From positions 124,001 through 188,000 of the forward strand of contig NZ_STGT01000004.1 of assembly GCF_004912145.1 (NCBI RefSeq): a stretch of DNA of 64,000 bases, given 5' to 3'. The translations under genes were made by a program, and so were the position numbers. Source of the DNA: Peteryoungia rhizophila. GTDB taxonomy: Bacteria > Pseudomonadota > Alphaproteobacteria > Rhizobiales > Rhizobiaceae. This document shows positions 1 through 9,189 of the stretch, piece after piece. The notes below the pieces were generated by a model. The model saw only the letters and a program-made list of their open reading frames with translations. It ran no database searches and was not told the DNA's origin. Each line of letters opens with the position of its first letter. Position 1 is the first letter of the stretch.

Positions 1-221
1 TCTCCCAGCATCCTCACACAGCGATGGTAGAACACCTCCCCTGCCCGCGTCAGCTCGACCTTGCGTGTCGAGCGCGTCAGCAATTGAACACCCAGCCCCC
101 GCTCAAGCGACTGGACCTGCGTGCTCAGTGCCGGTTGGGCGATGTTCACGCGCATGGCGGCTCGACCGAAGTGCAGCTCCTCCGCGACCGCGACAAAGTA
201 GGAGAGTTGGCGGAGTTCCAT
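1..221 (-). CDS. LysR-family transcriptional regulator (N-terminal part, cut by window edge)
   Basis: The minus strand reads MELRQLSYFVAVAEELHFGR and continues for 73 codons to the window edge without a stop. The pattern of an initial helix, the AQPALS recognition stretch, and LGVQLLTRSTRKVELTRAG is the typical LysR winged helix-turn-helix. Only the DNA-binding domain lies in the window, so the effector and the target genes cannot be inferred. The neighbouring Xre gene at 316 diverges from it, and the roughly 95 bp between the two starts should hold both promoters. Confidence 0.9.
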   Translation of the reverse strand, partial: MELRQLSYFVAVAEELHFGRAAMRVNIAQPALSTQVQSLERGLGVQLLTRSTRKVELTRAGEVFYHRCVRMLG

Positions 222-315
222 CTAATCGTTCCTCATCGATCCATCGGAGACGATTATGCCTTATATGTATAGAATAGCCAGTTATTTTATTGATTGCGAT
301 TTCCGATGATGCGGT

Positions 316-579
316 ATGACACCGCGCGAATTGCTGGCCTGGAACATACGGAAACTGAGGGTGGAGCGAGGTCTCTCACAAGAGCGGTTAGCTCTGGAGG
401 CCCAGGTTGAACGCGTCTCCATCTCGCAGATCGAGCGGAAGCAGGTAAACTTGGGTATCGATTCATTGGGGAAGATTGCTCAGGCATTGAACTGCGCTGT
501 ATCTGACCTTCTGATGATGCCACCGCCTGGAGACAAGATGCCTCCCGTTCTCCGCCCCGGTCGCAAGAACAGTAACTGA
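316..579 (+). CDS. Xre-family helix-turn-helix regulator (87 aa)
   Basis: A compact single-domain DNA-binding protein. Residues 7-66 form a Cro/C1-type HTH: LRVERGLSQERLALEA, then a turn, then SISQIERKQVNLGIDSL and the final helix IAQALNCAVSDLL. The 21-residue tail is proline-rich and basic. No partner toxin follows it, so it is more likely a stand-alone regulator of this kind common in Rhizobiales than an antitoxin. It may control itself or the divergent LysR gene. Target unknown. Confidence 0.85.
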   Translation: MTPRELLAWNIRKLRVERGLSQERLALEAQVERVSISQIERKQVNLGIDSLGKIAQALNCAVSDLLMMPPPGDKMPPVLRPGRKNSN

Positions 580-1044
580 TCCCTCTATGGCTAATGGCAC
601 AGGAAGGGATCACAGGCAGACCGCCCAGGTGCATGAAACTAGAACGCGCAAGACAGCGGTTTAAAGAACAATCGCCCGCCTTGTCTAACTAGACTCCACA
701 CAACGAAAAATTGGCAATCTGTACGGCTGACAACGGCCCGTTCAATGATAGTAGGACGCTTGTCATCCAATCGCTGCAGTCGCCGTCCTGCAGCAGTCTT
801 GGAGTACGCCTTGGCACAGCCCCTGGCGACAATCGCTAGCTTGCAATTGCGAACCCACACCATGGGACGGAGCACGTCGGAGACAGACCTACTCTACGGC
901 TCGCACCCCCGCGCTTGACCGCCGATGCTGCCAATGAGCCGCTGGCCCCAGCCACCCTGAAATAGCGCCTCTGACTGTCTCGAACGCCGGCGGACGCCTT
1001 CTCACATCCCTACACGCGCTTGAAGCGATACCCAAACATGATAT
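580..1044. other. Intergenic stretch, no gene seen
   Basis: About 460 bp between the Xre gene and the SOS box. The short open frames here lack family motifs and convincing ribosome binding sites. Nothing else was recognised. Confidence 0.4.
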
Positions 1045-1059
1045 GTTCTTTTTTTGTTC
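1045..1059 (+). promoter_or_regulatory. SOS (LexA) box upstream of the helicase
   Basis: The sequence is GTTC, seven T, GTTC: an exact match to the alphaproteobacterial LexA direct repeat GTTC-N7-GTTC. It lies about 70 bp before the chosen start at 1131, where an operator would sit. It also argues against the longer reading frame beginning at 1020, since the box would then be inside the gene. Confidence 0.8.
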
Positions 1060-1130
1060 ATGATCCGCTGTTCTGGATCAGTGATCACGGAATCGCACTA
1101 ACCCATGCTTCAACAATCAGACGAGCACGC

Positions 1131-3191
1131 ATGACCGCCCATCTGGAAAACCTAAACGAACGGCAACGGGAAGCGGTCACCCATGGCGTCGGCTTAGCCG
1201 ATCAATCCGCGGCAGGTCCGCTTCTCATCATCGCCGGCGCCGGTTCCGGCAAAACGAACACGCTCGCCCATCGCGTCGCCCACCTGATCCTCAACGGTGC
1301 CGATCCACGCCGGATCCTGCTGATGACCTTTTCTCGCCGTGCAGCTTCCGAAATGGCACGCCGTGTCGATCGGATCTGCCGGCAGGTGCTGGGCGACAAG
1401 GCCGTCGCGGACGGGCTTTTATGGTCGGGCACCTTCCATGGGATCGGGGCAAGACTGCTCAGGCTTTACGCCGAACAGATTGGCCTCGCCGTCGATTTCA
1501 CGATCCATGACCGCGAAGACAGTGCCGACCTGATGAACCTTGTGCGCCACGAGCTTGGCTTCTCGAAGACCGAGACCCGCTTTCCCACAAAAGGAACCTG
1601 CCTTGCGATCTATTCGCGCGTCGTTAACGCCGTGAGCTCGATCGCAGAGGTCCTGAAGTCCGCCTATCCCTGGGCGATCAACTGGGAAGAGGAGCTGAAA
1701 ACGCTGTTTGCAGCTTATGTCACGGCCAAACAGGCGCAGGGCGTTCTCGATTATGACGACCTCCTTCTCTACTGGGCGCAGATGGTCTCGCATGCGGAGC
1801 TGGCCGACGATATCGGCAACCGCTTCGACCATGTCATGGTCGACGAGTACCAGGACACCAACCGGCTGCAGGCGCAGATCCTGATGTCGCTCAAACCCGG
1901 CGGCCGTGGCCTGACCGTCGTTGGCGACGATGCCCAGTCGATCTATTCGTTCCGGGCCGCGACCATCCGAAACATCCTCGACTTCCCGAATGAGTTTTCG
2001 CCAAGGCCGGCCGACGTCATCACGCTTGACCGCAACTATCGCTCGACGCAGCCGATCCTGGCTGCCGCCAATGGCGTGATTGGCCTCGCGCGCGAGCGCT
2101 ATACCAAGAACCTGTGGACCGACCGGGCGTCCGAGCAAAAGCCAAGGCTGGTGACGGTCAAGGACGAGAACGACCAGGCCGGCTTCATCGTCGAAGAGGT
2201 CCTGGCAAACCGCGAGATCGGCATGGCTCTCAAGCAGCAGGCAGTTCTGTTCAGGACATCGAGCCATAGCGGGGCGCTTGAGGTCGAACTGACGAGACGC
2301 AATATCCCCTTCGTCAAGTTCGGTGGCCTGAAGTTTCTCGACAGCGCCCATGTCAAGGATCTCCTAGCCATCATTCGTTTTGCCCAGAACCCGCGTGATC
2401 GTGTTGCCGGTTTTCGGGTGCTGCAGATGCTGCCGGGCATCGGGCCGCAAAGGGCGGCAACAATTCTCGACACGATTGCCGCTGATCCTGAACCGTTGTT
2501 GTCGCTTGCCGAAATCCCGCCGCCGCCCAAGACCGGCGATGACTGGGCGCCCTTCGTCACCCTCTTGACCGCCCTTGGCAGAAACGACCACGGCTGGCCA
2601 GGCGAAATAGAGAAGGCAAGGCTCTGGTACGAGCCGCATCTCGACCGGATCCACGAGGATCCGGAAACCCGCAAGGCAGATCTCCTGCAGCTCGAGCAGA
2701 TCGCGTCCGGTTATCCAAGCCGCGAACGCTTCTTGACCGAACTGACACTCGATCCTCCAGATGCAACGAGCGATCAGGCCGGCGTTCCCCTGCTTGACGA
2801 AGACTACCTCATCCTCTCGACGATCCATTCTGCCAAGGGCCAGGAATGGCGTGCCGTCTTCATGCTGAATGTCGTCGATGGCTGCATGCCATCTGACCTT
2901 GGGGCGGGAACGACGGATGAGCTCGAGGAAGAGCGGCGCCTGCTCTATGTCGGCATGACCAGGGCACGGGACAGCCTCAGCCTGATCACGCCACAACGCT
3001 TTTACACGTATGGGCAAAATACCCGCGGTGACCGGCACGTCTATGCATCTCGCACGCGTTTCATCCCCGCCATGCTGTTGCAGTTTTTCGAGCAGACAAG
3101 CTGGCCGAAGGTGGCAGCGACGGCGTCCGGACGTAGCGCCAGCCAGATTCGCATCGATGTCGCCGCGAACATGCGTGGTATGTGGAAATAG
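1131..3191 (+). CDS. UvrD/Rep-family ATP-dependent DNA helicase, SOS-regulated
   Basis: Superfamily 1A 3'-5' helicase of 686 residues. It has the Q motif LNERQREAV, Walker A GAGSGKT (K41), Walker B VMVDEYQDTN, motif III GDDAQSIYSFR, motif IV LDRNYRST, motif V LSTIHSAKGQEW and motif VI EERRLLYVGMTRARD, all in order. It should unwind DNA during repair or displace bound protein. The frame is open from 1020, but ATG 1131 begins the usual N-terminus (MTAHLENLNERQRE) and lies downstream of a perfect SOS box. It resembles the short UvrD-like helicases found beside the main uvrD in rhizobia. No further operon partner is visible; the next 400 bp are empty. Confidence 0.92.
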   Translation: MTAHLENLNERQREAVTHGVGLADQSAAGPLLIIAGAGSGKTNTLAHRVAHLILNGADPRRILLMTFSRRAASEMARRVDRICRQVLGDKAVADGLLWSGTFHGIGARLLRLYAEQIGLAVDFTIHDREDSADLMNLVRHELGFSKTETRFPTKGTCLAIYSRVVNAVSSIAEVLKSAYPWAINWEEELKTLFAAYVTAKQAQGVLDYDDLLLYWAQMVSHAELADDIGNRFDHVMVDEYQDTNRLQAQILMSLKPGGRGLTVVGDDAQSIYSFRAATIRNILDFPNEFSPRPADVITLDRNYRSTQPILAAANGVIGLARERYTKNLWTDRASEQKPRLVTVKDENDQAGFIVEEVLANREIGMALKQQAVLFRTSSHSGALEVELTRRNIPFVKFGGLKFLDSAHVKDLLAIIRFAQNPRDRVAGFRVLQMLPGIGPQRAATILDTIAADPEPLLSLAEIPPPPKTGDDWAPFVTLLTALGRNDHGWPGEIEKARLWYEPHLDRIHEDPETRKADLLQLEQIASGYPSRERFLTELTLDPPDATSDQAGVPLLDEDYLILSTIHSAKGQEWRAVFMLNVVDGCMPSDLGAGTTDELEEERRLLYVGMTRARDSLSLITPQRFYTYGQNTRGDRHVYASRTRFIPAMLLQFFEQTSWPKVAATASGRSASQIRIDVAANMRGMWK

Positions 3192-3595
3192 CCGCGATCT
3201 TGATAATCCTCGGGTCTTTCCGGCTCAGACCGGTGGCATCCTTCGTTTGCCCAGAGCGGCAATGACCTGGCGCGGATGCCACCTTCCCTTGGCCAACCTG
3301 GAGCGCCCGACGGACGCGTGCTCGGTCGCACCTCTGAAGTGATATCAGGGATGCCGAAAGGGCGCAGCACCACCTCCGAAACTATGGAAACCGGAACAGT
3401 GGCCTTCAAATCGTCTTTCAGCACGATCAGGCTTTGCTGAGGCGGCTCAGCGGAAGGACTGACGAACCCCTCATCTGCAAATTGCGCTTCTGATCTGGCG
3501 CTCAGTCATCCGCGCTGGCTGTTCTTGAAACTCAATCATCCCGACGGTATTTTGCGTCAGAATTATCGGCGATAAGAGAATGGACGCAGGCGACC
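3192..3595. other. Intergenic stretch, no gene seen
   Basis: About 400 bp. A minus-strand frame from 3424 to 3041 is open but overlaps the helicase 3' end and shows no recognisable motif. No promoter was identified for the antitoxin gene that follows. Confidence 0.3.
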
Positions 3596-3946
3596 ATGAG
3601 CCTTGCCCAATATGCCGAGGACGGGCTGTTTTCCCCACGCAAGATTGCGCAAAGCCTGCGGACGACCAGCGAAGACCTTGCCCGGACAGCGGGCCTTGGC
3701 AAGAATGCGATTCAACGCAAGGACCGGATCCGTTCAGACAAGACACAGCGCCGTTTGCGCGAAGTGGCGTTGATCATCAATAGAGTCGAACCCCGCTTCG
3801 GCTCGGCGCTTATGGCCTATGCCTGGTATCGTTCCCAACCCCTCCCAGGCTTCTCGGGCATGACAGCGATGCAGCAGGTGCGAGATGGACGCGCTGACGA
3901 TGTGCTCGATTATATCGACGCCGCCGATGCTGGCATCCACGCCTAG
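3596..3946 (+). CDS. Xre/MbcA/ParS-type antitoxin (DUF2384 toxin-binding domain)
   Basis: A 116-residue protein with an N-terminal helical DNA-binding segment (FSPRKIAQSLRTTSEDLART through KNAIQRKD) and a C-terminal DUF2384-type segment (EPRFGSALMAYAWYRSQPLP, ending DGRADDVLDYIDAADAG). In this family the partner is a RES-domain NAD+-degrading toxin encoded directly downstream. Here the RES gene is displaced: it resumes at 4627 and is broken. A ParDE pair on the opposite strand lies between. The antitoxin frame itself is complete. Its stop overlaps that of the convergent ParE gene by 4 bp (CTAG). Confidence 0.8.
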   Translation: MSLAQYAEDGLFSPRKIAQSLRTTSEDLARTAGLGKNAIQRKDRIRSDKTQRRLREVALIINRVEPRFGSALMAYAWYRSQPLPGFSGMTAMQQVRDGRADDVLDYIDAADAGIHA

Positions 3947-4230
3947 GCTCCAAAATCCTGGGGCTTGATGTCTTGCGCGCCGTGCATGACGCGGAGCACC
4001 ACCACACGGTCATGATATGAACGGTCATAAATGCAGCGCTGGCGATACGGGAAGCCGCGCAACCCCTCCAAGATGTGGTCACGCGGCGAGCCGGTGAAAT
4101 CGGTTTCGGCGATCCAGGCAATCTTGGCGGTGAGGTCGGCCAGGAACTCCCGCGCGTAATGAGGACTGCTCTCAGCGATGTAACGCCGAATCCCCCGTAG
4201 GTCTTGGACAGCGAGGGGAGCTATGATCAA
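3943..4230 (-). CDS. ParE/RelE-superfamily toxin
   Basis: A 95-residue protein with the ParE fold pattern: APLAVQDLRGIRRYIAESS at the start, then LEGLRGFPYRQRCIYDRSY and the final strand RVVVLRVMHGAQDI. ParE toxins poison gyrase and relatives cleave mRNA; which applies cannot be read here. The start is a TTG (reading LIIAPLAVQ) because no ATG or GTG exists between the antitoxin stop at 4250 and the conserved region. The toxin appears intact while its antitoxin upstream is degraded, so it is probably silent, weakly translated or inactive. Confidence 0.8.
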   Translation of the reverse strand: MIIAPLAVQDLRGIRRYIAESSPHYAREFLADLTAKIAWIAETDFTGSPRDHILEGLRGFPYRQRCIYDRSYHDRVVVLRVMHGAQDIKPQDFGA

Positions 4231-4249
4231 GCGTTTCGTGCTGATGGTC

Positions 4250-4450
4250 TTAGCCTTCGTTCATGACGTCTTGTAGGAGATCCGCGCCATTGGCGTACTC
4301 CCTACCAAGCCCCGCCTCAATCTCAGCGTCGGCCGCCATGATTTCATGGCGCAACGCCCGCACCCCAGCAAGAACTGCAAGCATCACCCCGCCCGGTGTA
4401 TCAGGCCTCGCCTACAGCTCCTGTAGCGGCAGCTCTCGCCGTCCATGTCC
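4250..4450 (-). pseudogene. ParD-like antitoxin remnant
   Basis: A 44-codon open tail (4250-4384) reads ALRHEIMAADAEIEAGLG and then ANGADLLQDVMNEG, which matches the toxin-wrapping C-terminus of ParD-type antitoxins. Upstream, the expected ribbon-helix-helix is only hinted at in a different frame (GESCRYRS...RRGL, about 4400-4445), and an in-frame TAG interrupts. I read this as a frameshifted or deleted antitoxin belonging to the ParE gene at 3943-4230. Confidence 0.5.
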
Positions 4451-4626
4451 ATTTGCATCTGGACCAGGTGCAAGCCCAACTGCCTCCTCGCCGTCTCCTT
4501 CAGGACAACACAGCGCACGACATCTAAGCTCAGTGCTCAGTTACCCTGACCATCGCATCTATGTGACCACCGGCAGCCACCGGATGCTGGAGCATCCGGC
4601 CTGTGATGACCTGCCCGAACGTCTGG

Positions 4627-5266
4627 ATGAAAATCCTCTACCGGGCCGCGTACCGCGAGGGCGACCCGTTCTCAGGCGCCCCTCCCCTCAATGACGCTCG
4701 GCACGGCGGTGCGGAGACCCTCGACCTACCGCCCCTGGCGGCGGTGGATAATGGGGAGTTCTTCAGTGGCAAACGGTTTGACCTTTCGCCAGTTGATGGC
4801 GCGCTCTGGTTACACAAGGCTGGTAAGGCACCGCAAAGGCCTGCCCCGGGCAACCCGTCGTCAATGGGCAGCAAGGCCACTCTGGGGCCTTGCTGTTCCC
4901 AAGCCCCCGCTACGCCCGGGAACACGGGTCAAGGCCATAGAGCGCAGCGTGCCTTGAGGCGTGTTCTCGGGCGTAGCTTTCACCATCACCCATAATGTCA
5001 GCCGGGATGAGACCGCTCTGGCGGCTTACCGGATGGATACTGCGGCACTCGCAGACATCACCTGGCACGACCAGATAAAATCGAGCGGGGAGGCAAAAAC
5101 ACAGGCCTTTGCTCGGCAGCTGGTCAAAGATGACTATCATGGATTGCTCGTGCGTAGTTTCGTGCATGATTCATCGCCAAGCGATCTCAATCTCGCTCTT
5201 TGGCAATGGGGCGGTAAAGCGCCATTGCGCCTGATCGTCATTGATGACGAAAACCCCCTTGCTTGA
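4627..5266 (+). pseudogene. RES-domain toxin, disrupted
   Basis: The N-terminus reads MKILYRAAYREGDPFSG, the usual opening of a RES-domain protein. Homology then stops near 4700. It resumes in another frame at about 4970: AAYRMDTAALADITWHDQ, DYHGLLVRSFVH, SDLNLALWQWGG, LRLIVIDDENPLA, the normal RES C-terminus. The middle part (4700-4970) is about 150 bp longer than expected and carries no RES motif, so an insertion plus frameshift has inactivated it. Its antitoxin is the DUF2384 protein at 3596. Confidence 0.7.
4870..4894. repeat. Perfect 9-bp hairpin inside the broken RES gene
   Basis: AGCAAGGCC and its exact inverse GGCCTTGCT flank a 7-base loop. It lies in the non-homologous middle of the RES pseudogene and may belong to the inserted segment or be a terminator brought in with it. 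Confidence 0.5.
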
Positions 5267-5552
5267 TGGCAGACCAAGGCTCTGTCTGCTCGAAGCTGAG
5301 GCCCTCCAGAGCTCGCAATCAACTTAGCATCCGATGATGGCAGCCCACTCAAAGTGTCCTCAACTCACGCCTGATTGGTCAGAGGGGAGTATCGCGCAAT
5401 CGCGTCAGCCAGGCTTGAAAGGCCGGCAAGATGAAAGACCAAGAGCCGGAGCTGGATCTCGAAGCTGGTCCGCGTCACTTACAACGAACTGCTGTTAGCC
5501 CGTTTCGCCAGCCCGCAACCCGAGGATCTTTTATCTTGCGCGTGCGGGATGA

Positions 5553-5587
5553 GGCGAAAGGCGTGATACGCAATCACGCCTTTCGCC
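5553..5587. terminator. Strong 15-bp hairpin at the 3' end of the chemoreceptor gene
   Basis: GGCGAAAGGCGTGAT pairs perfectly with its inverse across a 5-base loop. It lies 26 bp beyond the stop of the minus-strand chemoreceptor gene, as expected for its terminator, although no long U tract follows on that strand; a short T run (GGTTTT) follows on the plus strand. It could also be a dispersed rhizobial palindrome. Confidence 0.65.
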
Positions 5588-5612
5588 GGTTTTGGCGTGG
5601 CAAAAGCCGGTT

Positions 5613-7550
5613 TCAGAACTCTTCCCAGCTTTCGTTCATCACTGCAGTCGAGCCAAAGGCCTTCGACACCGCACCGACGATGCGACGCGCCGGCGAAGCG
5701 ACCGGCTGGTGGCGCATGCCGACCGCCACCGGCGACCCCGATGAGCGCGCAGTTCCCTGAAGTGAGTTGCCGCCCAGTTGGAACTGGGTGACCAGCTCAC
5801 GCAGCCGTGCTGCCTCCTTGGCAAGCGTAGCTCCGGCCGCATTGGCTTCTTCCACCATGGCAGCGTTTTGTTGCGTCACCTGGTCCATCTGGTTGACGGC
5901 GGTGTTGACTTCAGACAGCCCGACCGATTGCTCGCGAGCCGATGTCGCAATAGCATCCATGTGCTCGTTGATCGTGATCACATAGTTCTCGATCGTCTTC
6001 AGCGCCTCGCCGGTATCACTGACAAGCTTGACCCCCTTGTCGACCTCGATGGTGGAATTGCGGATCAGCTCCTTGATTTCCTTTGCCGCTTGCGCGGAAC
6101 GCTGGGCAAGCTCTCGAACCTCCTGGGCGACAACCGCAAAGCCCTTCCCCGCCTCACCAGCGCGTGCTGCCTCGACACCGGCATTGAGTGCTAGCAGGTT
6201 GGTCTGGAAGGCGATTTCATCGATGACGCCGATGATGTTGGAGATCTGACTGGATGACTGCTCGATCCGTCCCATGGCGTCGACTGCGTTTGCGACCACC
6301 GAGCCGGACTGGCGGGCGCTGACATTCGCCTGGGCTGCGATCGTGCGCGCTTCCTCGGCCCTTTTGGACGAACTTGCAACATTGGTCGTGATCTGGTCGA
6401 GGGCAGCGGCTGTTTCTTCCAAGGATGCTGCCTGCTGCTCCGTCCGCTTGGAAAGATCCTCGGCACTCTGGCTGACTTCGCGTGATCCACCATCGATTGA
6501 GCTCGTCGACTGGGAAACGGCGGTCAAGGTCTGGCGCAACTGGGCGACAGCCCCATTGAAATCCGCCCGCAGGCTTTCGAATTCCTCGGCGAAATTTTGC
6601 TGCAACTGGAATGTCAGGTTGCCGGCGGCAAGCTGCTTCAAACCATCGGCAAGCCCGGTCGTTGCTTTAGCCATCGCCTCGGCCCGGATCCGTTCCTGTT
6701 CGGCCGTCAGGCGACGGTGCTCTTCAGTCTGGCTGCGTTGTGCTGCCGTTTCTTGCTCAAGCCTGCGGTTTTCAAGGGCATTCTTGCGGAAGATCTCAAC
6801 GGCTTCCGCCATTTCACCGATTTCGTCAGCGCGACCGGCGAACGGAACCGCAGTGTCGGCATCTCCGGCAGCAAGGCCGTTCATCGAACCGGTAATCCTC
6901 TGGATCGGTTGCGCAATGCCTTTGACCGCAAACCAGATGGAACCCGCAATCAGCAGTGCAATTGCACCGATTGCAACGAAGGTGGTCATGATCGTTGCCG
7001 CATAGGCGGCATTTGCATTGGCATAAGCATCGGCCGCCACCGCGTCGCTGATCTCAACCAGGCGCGTAACAGCTGCCTTGGCCGTGTCGGCGATGGAGAC
7101 CATGTCTTCGCGAAGGACGGTGTTTGCCCCATTGAGGTCGCCGGCAGATGAAAGTGCCAGCACGCGCTCGCCGACCTTCATATATTGATCAACGGCGTTG
7201 CCGATCACTGCCACGGTATCAACTTCTTCCTTCGAGGGGTCGAGGGAGCTGAATATATCGATATCTGCTTTCAGCTTGGTCGCCGCTTTTTCGATCGATG
7301 CGGCAGCAGCAGCCTTGCCTTCAGTATCCGATCTTAGGATGTGGCTGCGATAGGCGGTCCGCATCTCACCGAGCTGAACCTCCATGTCCTTTACCGACAC
7401 GACAGTGGGCAAGGTGTTGGTGGCGATAAGGGTCATTTCCCCGTTCAGTGCCGCAAGCCGGTTCACTGCAAAAGTGGCAAATAGTGCGAATGCGGCACCC
7501 AGAAGAATGAGGATGCCGGCCAGTGCTGTCTTGATCTTAGGCCGTGTCAT
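5613..7550 (-). CDS. Methyl-accepting chemotaxis protein
   Basis: A 645-residue chemoreceptor. A first membrane helix (about 7-29) is followed by a periplasmic four-helix-bundle-type sensor region (about 30-185), a second membrane helix (about 188-210), HAMP (FAVKGIAQPIQRITGSMNGL onward), a linker and the cytoplasmic coiled-coil. The signalling tip EIAFQTNLLALNAGVEAARA with GKGFAVVAQEVRELAQRSA is canonical. The protein ends NESWEEF, close to the Trp-x-x-Phe tail to which CheR and CheB bind in rhizobial and enteric receptors. Ligand unknown. It stands alone; no che genes are nearby. Confidence 0.95.
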   Translation of the reverse strand: MTRPKIKTALAGILILLGAAFALFATFAVNRLAALNGEMTLIATNTLPTVVSVKDMEVQLGEMRTAYRSHILRSDTEGKAAAAASIEKAATKLKADIDIFSSLDPSKEEVDTVAVIGNAVDQYMKVGERVLALSSAGDLNGANTVLREDMVSIADTAKAAVTRLVEISDAVAADAYANANAAYAATIMTTFVAIGAIALLIAGSIWFAVKGIAQPIQRITGSMNGLAAGDADTAVPFAGRADEIGEMAEAVEIFRKNALENRRLEQETAAQRSQTEEHRRLTAEQERIRAEAMAKATTGLADGLKQLAAGNLTFQLQQNFAEEFESLRADFNGAVAQLRQTLTAVSQSTSSIDGGSREVSQSAEDLSKRTEQQAASLEETAAALDQITTNVASSSKRAEEARTIAAQANVSARQSGSVVANAVDAMGRIEQSSSQISNIIGVIDEIAFQTNLLALNAGVEAARAGEAGKGFAVVAQEVRELAQRSAQAAKEIKELIRNSTIEVDKGVKLVSDTGEALKTIENYVITINEHMDAIATSAREQSVGLSEVNTAVNQMDQVTQQNAAMVEEANAAGATLAKEAARLRELVTQFQLGGNSLQGTARSSGSPVAVGMRHQPVASPARRIVGAVSKAFGSTAVMNESWEEF

Positions 7551-8004
7551 TGTAATCCCTTTTTGAACAATATGGTCCGTTCCAGGGTCAGACGCATTCG
7601 GGGGAGTTTGCGCTGGCTCAGTCGGCTACGTAAAGTTGCATCAAATTTATTAGCATTGCGGAAATTAGTTGCACTTGAAACATACAGATGAGAATTTGTA
7701 GTCACTTGTCTTTGATCAAGTCTGCGAAGCCTATCAACGCCCTCGTGCTTGATGGTGAGACTGCAAGCGGTCACGAGCTTTCGTCACGGGCGGCAAGGTG
7801 GTGGACGAATGACTGCCGACCGTAAGCGACCGGCAGCAGACGTCCAGACGACCGACGACCGACGACCATGAGTGGCTTGCGGCTGTCATGGAGGAAGCGA
7901 AAGCCTCGGTGGCATCGCCACTTCATCGGCTGTAAACATCATACTCTGCAATGGAACATTGAACCGTTCTAGAGCGTCTCGCCTCCGGCAATCGGAGTAC
8001 TGAT
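7551..8004. other. Intergenic region between divergent genes
   Basis: About 450 bp expected to hold the promoters of the chemoreceptor (minus) and the MgtC-like gene (plus). A short GC-rich run near 7850 repeats ACGACCG three times. No gene was seen. Confidence 0.4.
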
Positions 8005-8475
8005 ATGAATTGGCTGACATCGCTCGCCGACGGTTTTGACATTCTTGCCCACCTTGCCGCCCTGGCGTTTGCCTATGCGCTGGCCTTGCCGATTGCCTGG
8101 GACAGGGAAAGGCACGAACGAAGCGCGGGATTACGAACGTTTCCGCTGGTGGCGATCGCTGCCTGCGGGTTCATCCAGGCAACGGAGGGGATTACGCAAG
8201 GCAACGCAGAAGCGACAGCGCGCATTGTCGAAGGCTTGATCAATGGAGTTGGCTTCATCGGCGGTGGAGCGATCCTCGTGGGGAAAGCCGGGACCAAGGG
8301 TACTGCGACGGCCGCAAGCCTCTGGGCCACAGGCGCGATCGGCACGGCCGTCGGGCTTGGAGCCTATGATACGGCGATCGTTCTTTCGATCGTGACATTT
8401 GCCACGCTTCGCATCATGACCAATTTCAAAGTCGAAGAGGCCGTGCGGCAAACAAAGGAAGAAAGCGGAGGTTGA
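8005..8475 (+). CDS. MgtC/SapB-family inner-membrane protein
   Basis: A 156-residue protein with about four hydrophobic helices and the MgtC family signature: LPIAWDRERHERSAGLRTFP, then RIVEGLINGVGFIGGGAILV, then GTATAASLWATGAIGTAVGLG. MgtC-like proteins are linked to growth in low magnesium and to control of membrane ATPase activity. This one lacks the extra cytoplasmic domain of Salmonella MgtC and belongs to the short form. A GGAG ribosome site lies about 8 bp before the ATG. No linked transporter is present. Confidence 0.88.
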   Translation: MNWLTSLADGFDILAHLAALAFAYALALPIAWDRERHERSAGLRTFPLVAIAACGFIQATEGITQGNAEATARIVEGLINGVGFIGGGAILVGKAGTKGTATAASLWATGAIGTAVGLGAYDTAIVLSIVTFATLRIMTNFKVEEAVRQTKEESGG

Positions 8476-8736
8476 TCTCGCTGGGGCGGTGGGCTGCGGC
8501 GACCTCGATCGAAAGCCAGCACGTTCGCCGGCCGGAATTGTCGCTGCGAGCGAGGGCGTCATCGTCCGACGCACACTCAGCAGCAGCCGATCAGCACGGA
8601 AAAAGTGGATAAGAGACGATTTCGCAATCGAAAGGGCGGGGTATCCCGGTCGCAAGCGTCAGGATGGGGAATGACAACATATGCAGCCTCACTTATAAGG
8701 CTGGCGCAAGATAGACCGACAGAATCACGTTGACCT

Positions 8737-8955
8737 ATGATTGAGGAAACCGCCCGTAAACTGGATGCTCCGCTCGGTCCTGTTGACCTCGCCTTGCTTC
8801 AACGCGTTCTGGCGGATGTCTGTGCTACTCGCGGCCACGCGCATGCGTCGCCCGAGGCCGAGCAGAGCGCAAAGGTCATCATCAACCTGTTTCAGAGCGG
8901 CATTCGCAACAGGCACCAGCTTGTCGCCATGATGACGGGACAAAAGTTCCCTTAA
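8737..8955 (+). CDS. Conserved small protein of unknown function (72 aa)
   Basis: A mostly helical soluble protein. It has a central KVIINLFQSGIRNRHQLVAM segment, and the pattern LLQRVLADVCATRG before it resembles small proteins common in rhizobial genomes. No signal peptide, membrane segment or catalytic motif is seen. The ribosome site is weak. Function not recognised. Confidence 0.6.
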   Translation: MIEETARKLDAPLGPVDLALLQRVLADVCATRGHAHASPEAEQSAKVIINLFQSGIRNRHQLVAMMTGQKFP

Positions 8956-9189
8956 GCCATCAATTGCCTGCGGCTTTAGATCTGCCTATCGCGATATTTC
9001 GCAACGGTGCGGGGCTGCTTTGACGTGGTAGGCGAAACGCTACCCGTCGATCCAACTCGGTTTATACCTATGCCACACTCTATGGGCCGGCCATTCGATT
9101 GAGACAATCAGGCAAGGGAGCGTCGCGCAATTTCGGGCGCCAACAACAAGTTTGACGGAATGTATCTTCAACATTTGCGCCCTTGACGA

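Noticed and set aside
1419..2351. Long minus-strand frame (310 codons) inside the helicase gene
   Set aside because: Antisense to a complete helicase with all motifs; its protein has no recognisable family and arises from GC-rich codon bias.
3041..3424. 127-codon minus-strand frame after the helicase
   Set aside because: Overlaps the helicase 3' end and shows no conserved motif; not strong enough to call.
7840..7870. Repeated ACGACCG units as a possible CRISPR-like or iteron array
   Set aside because: Only three short adjoining copies; no spacers, no associated genes, no replication protein nearby.
7953..7980. GGAAC before the MgtC gene as an EcfG promoter
   Set aside because: No CGTT at the required 16-17 base spacing.
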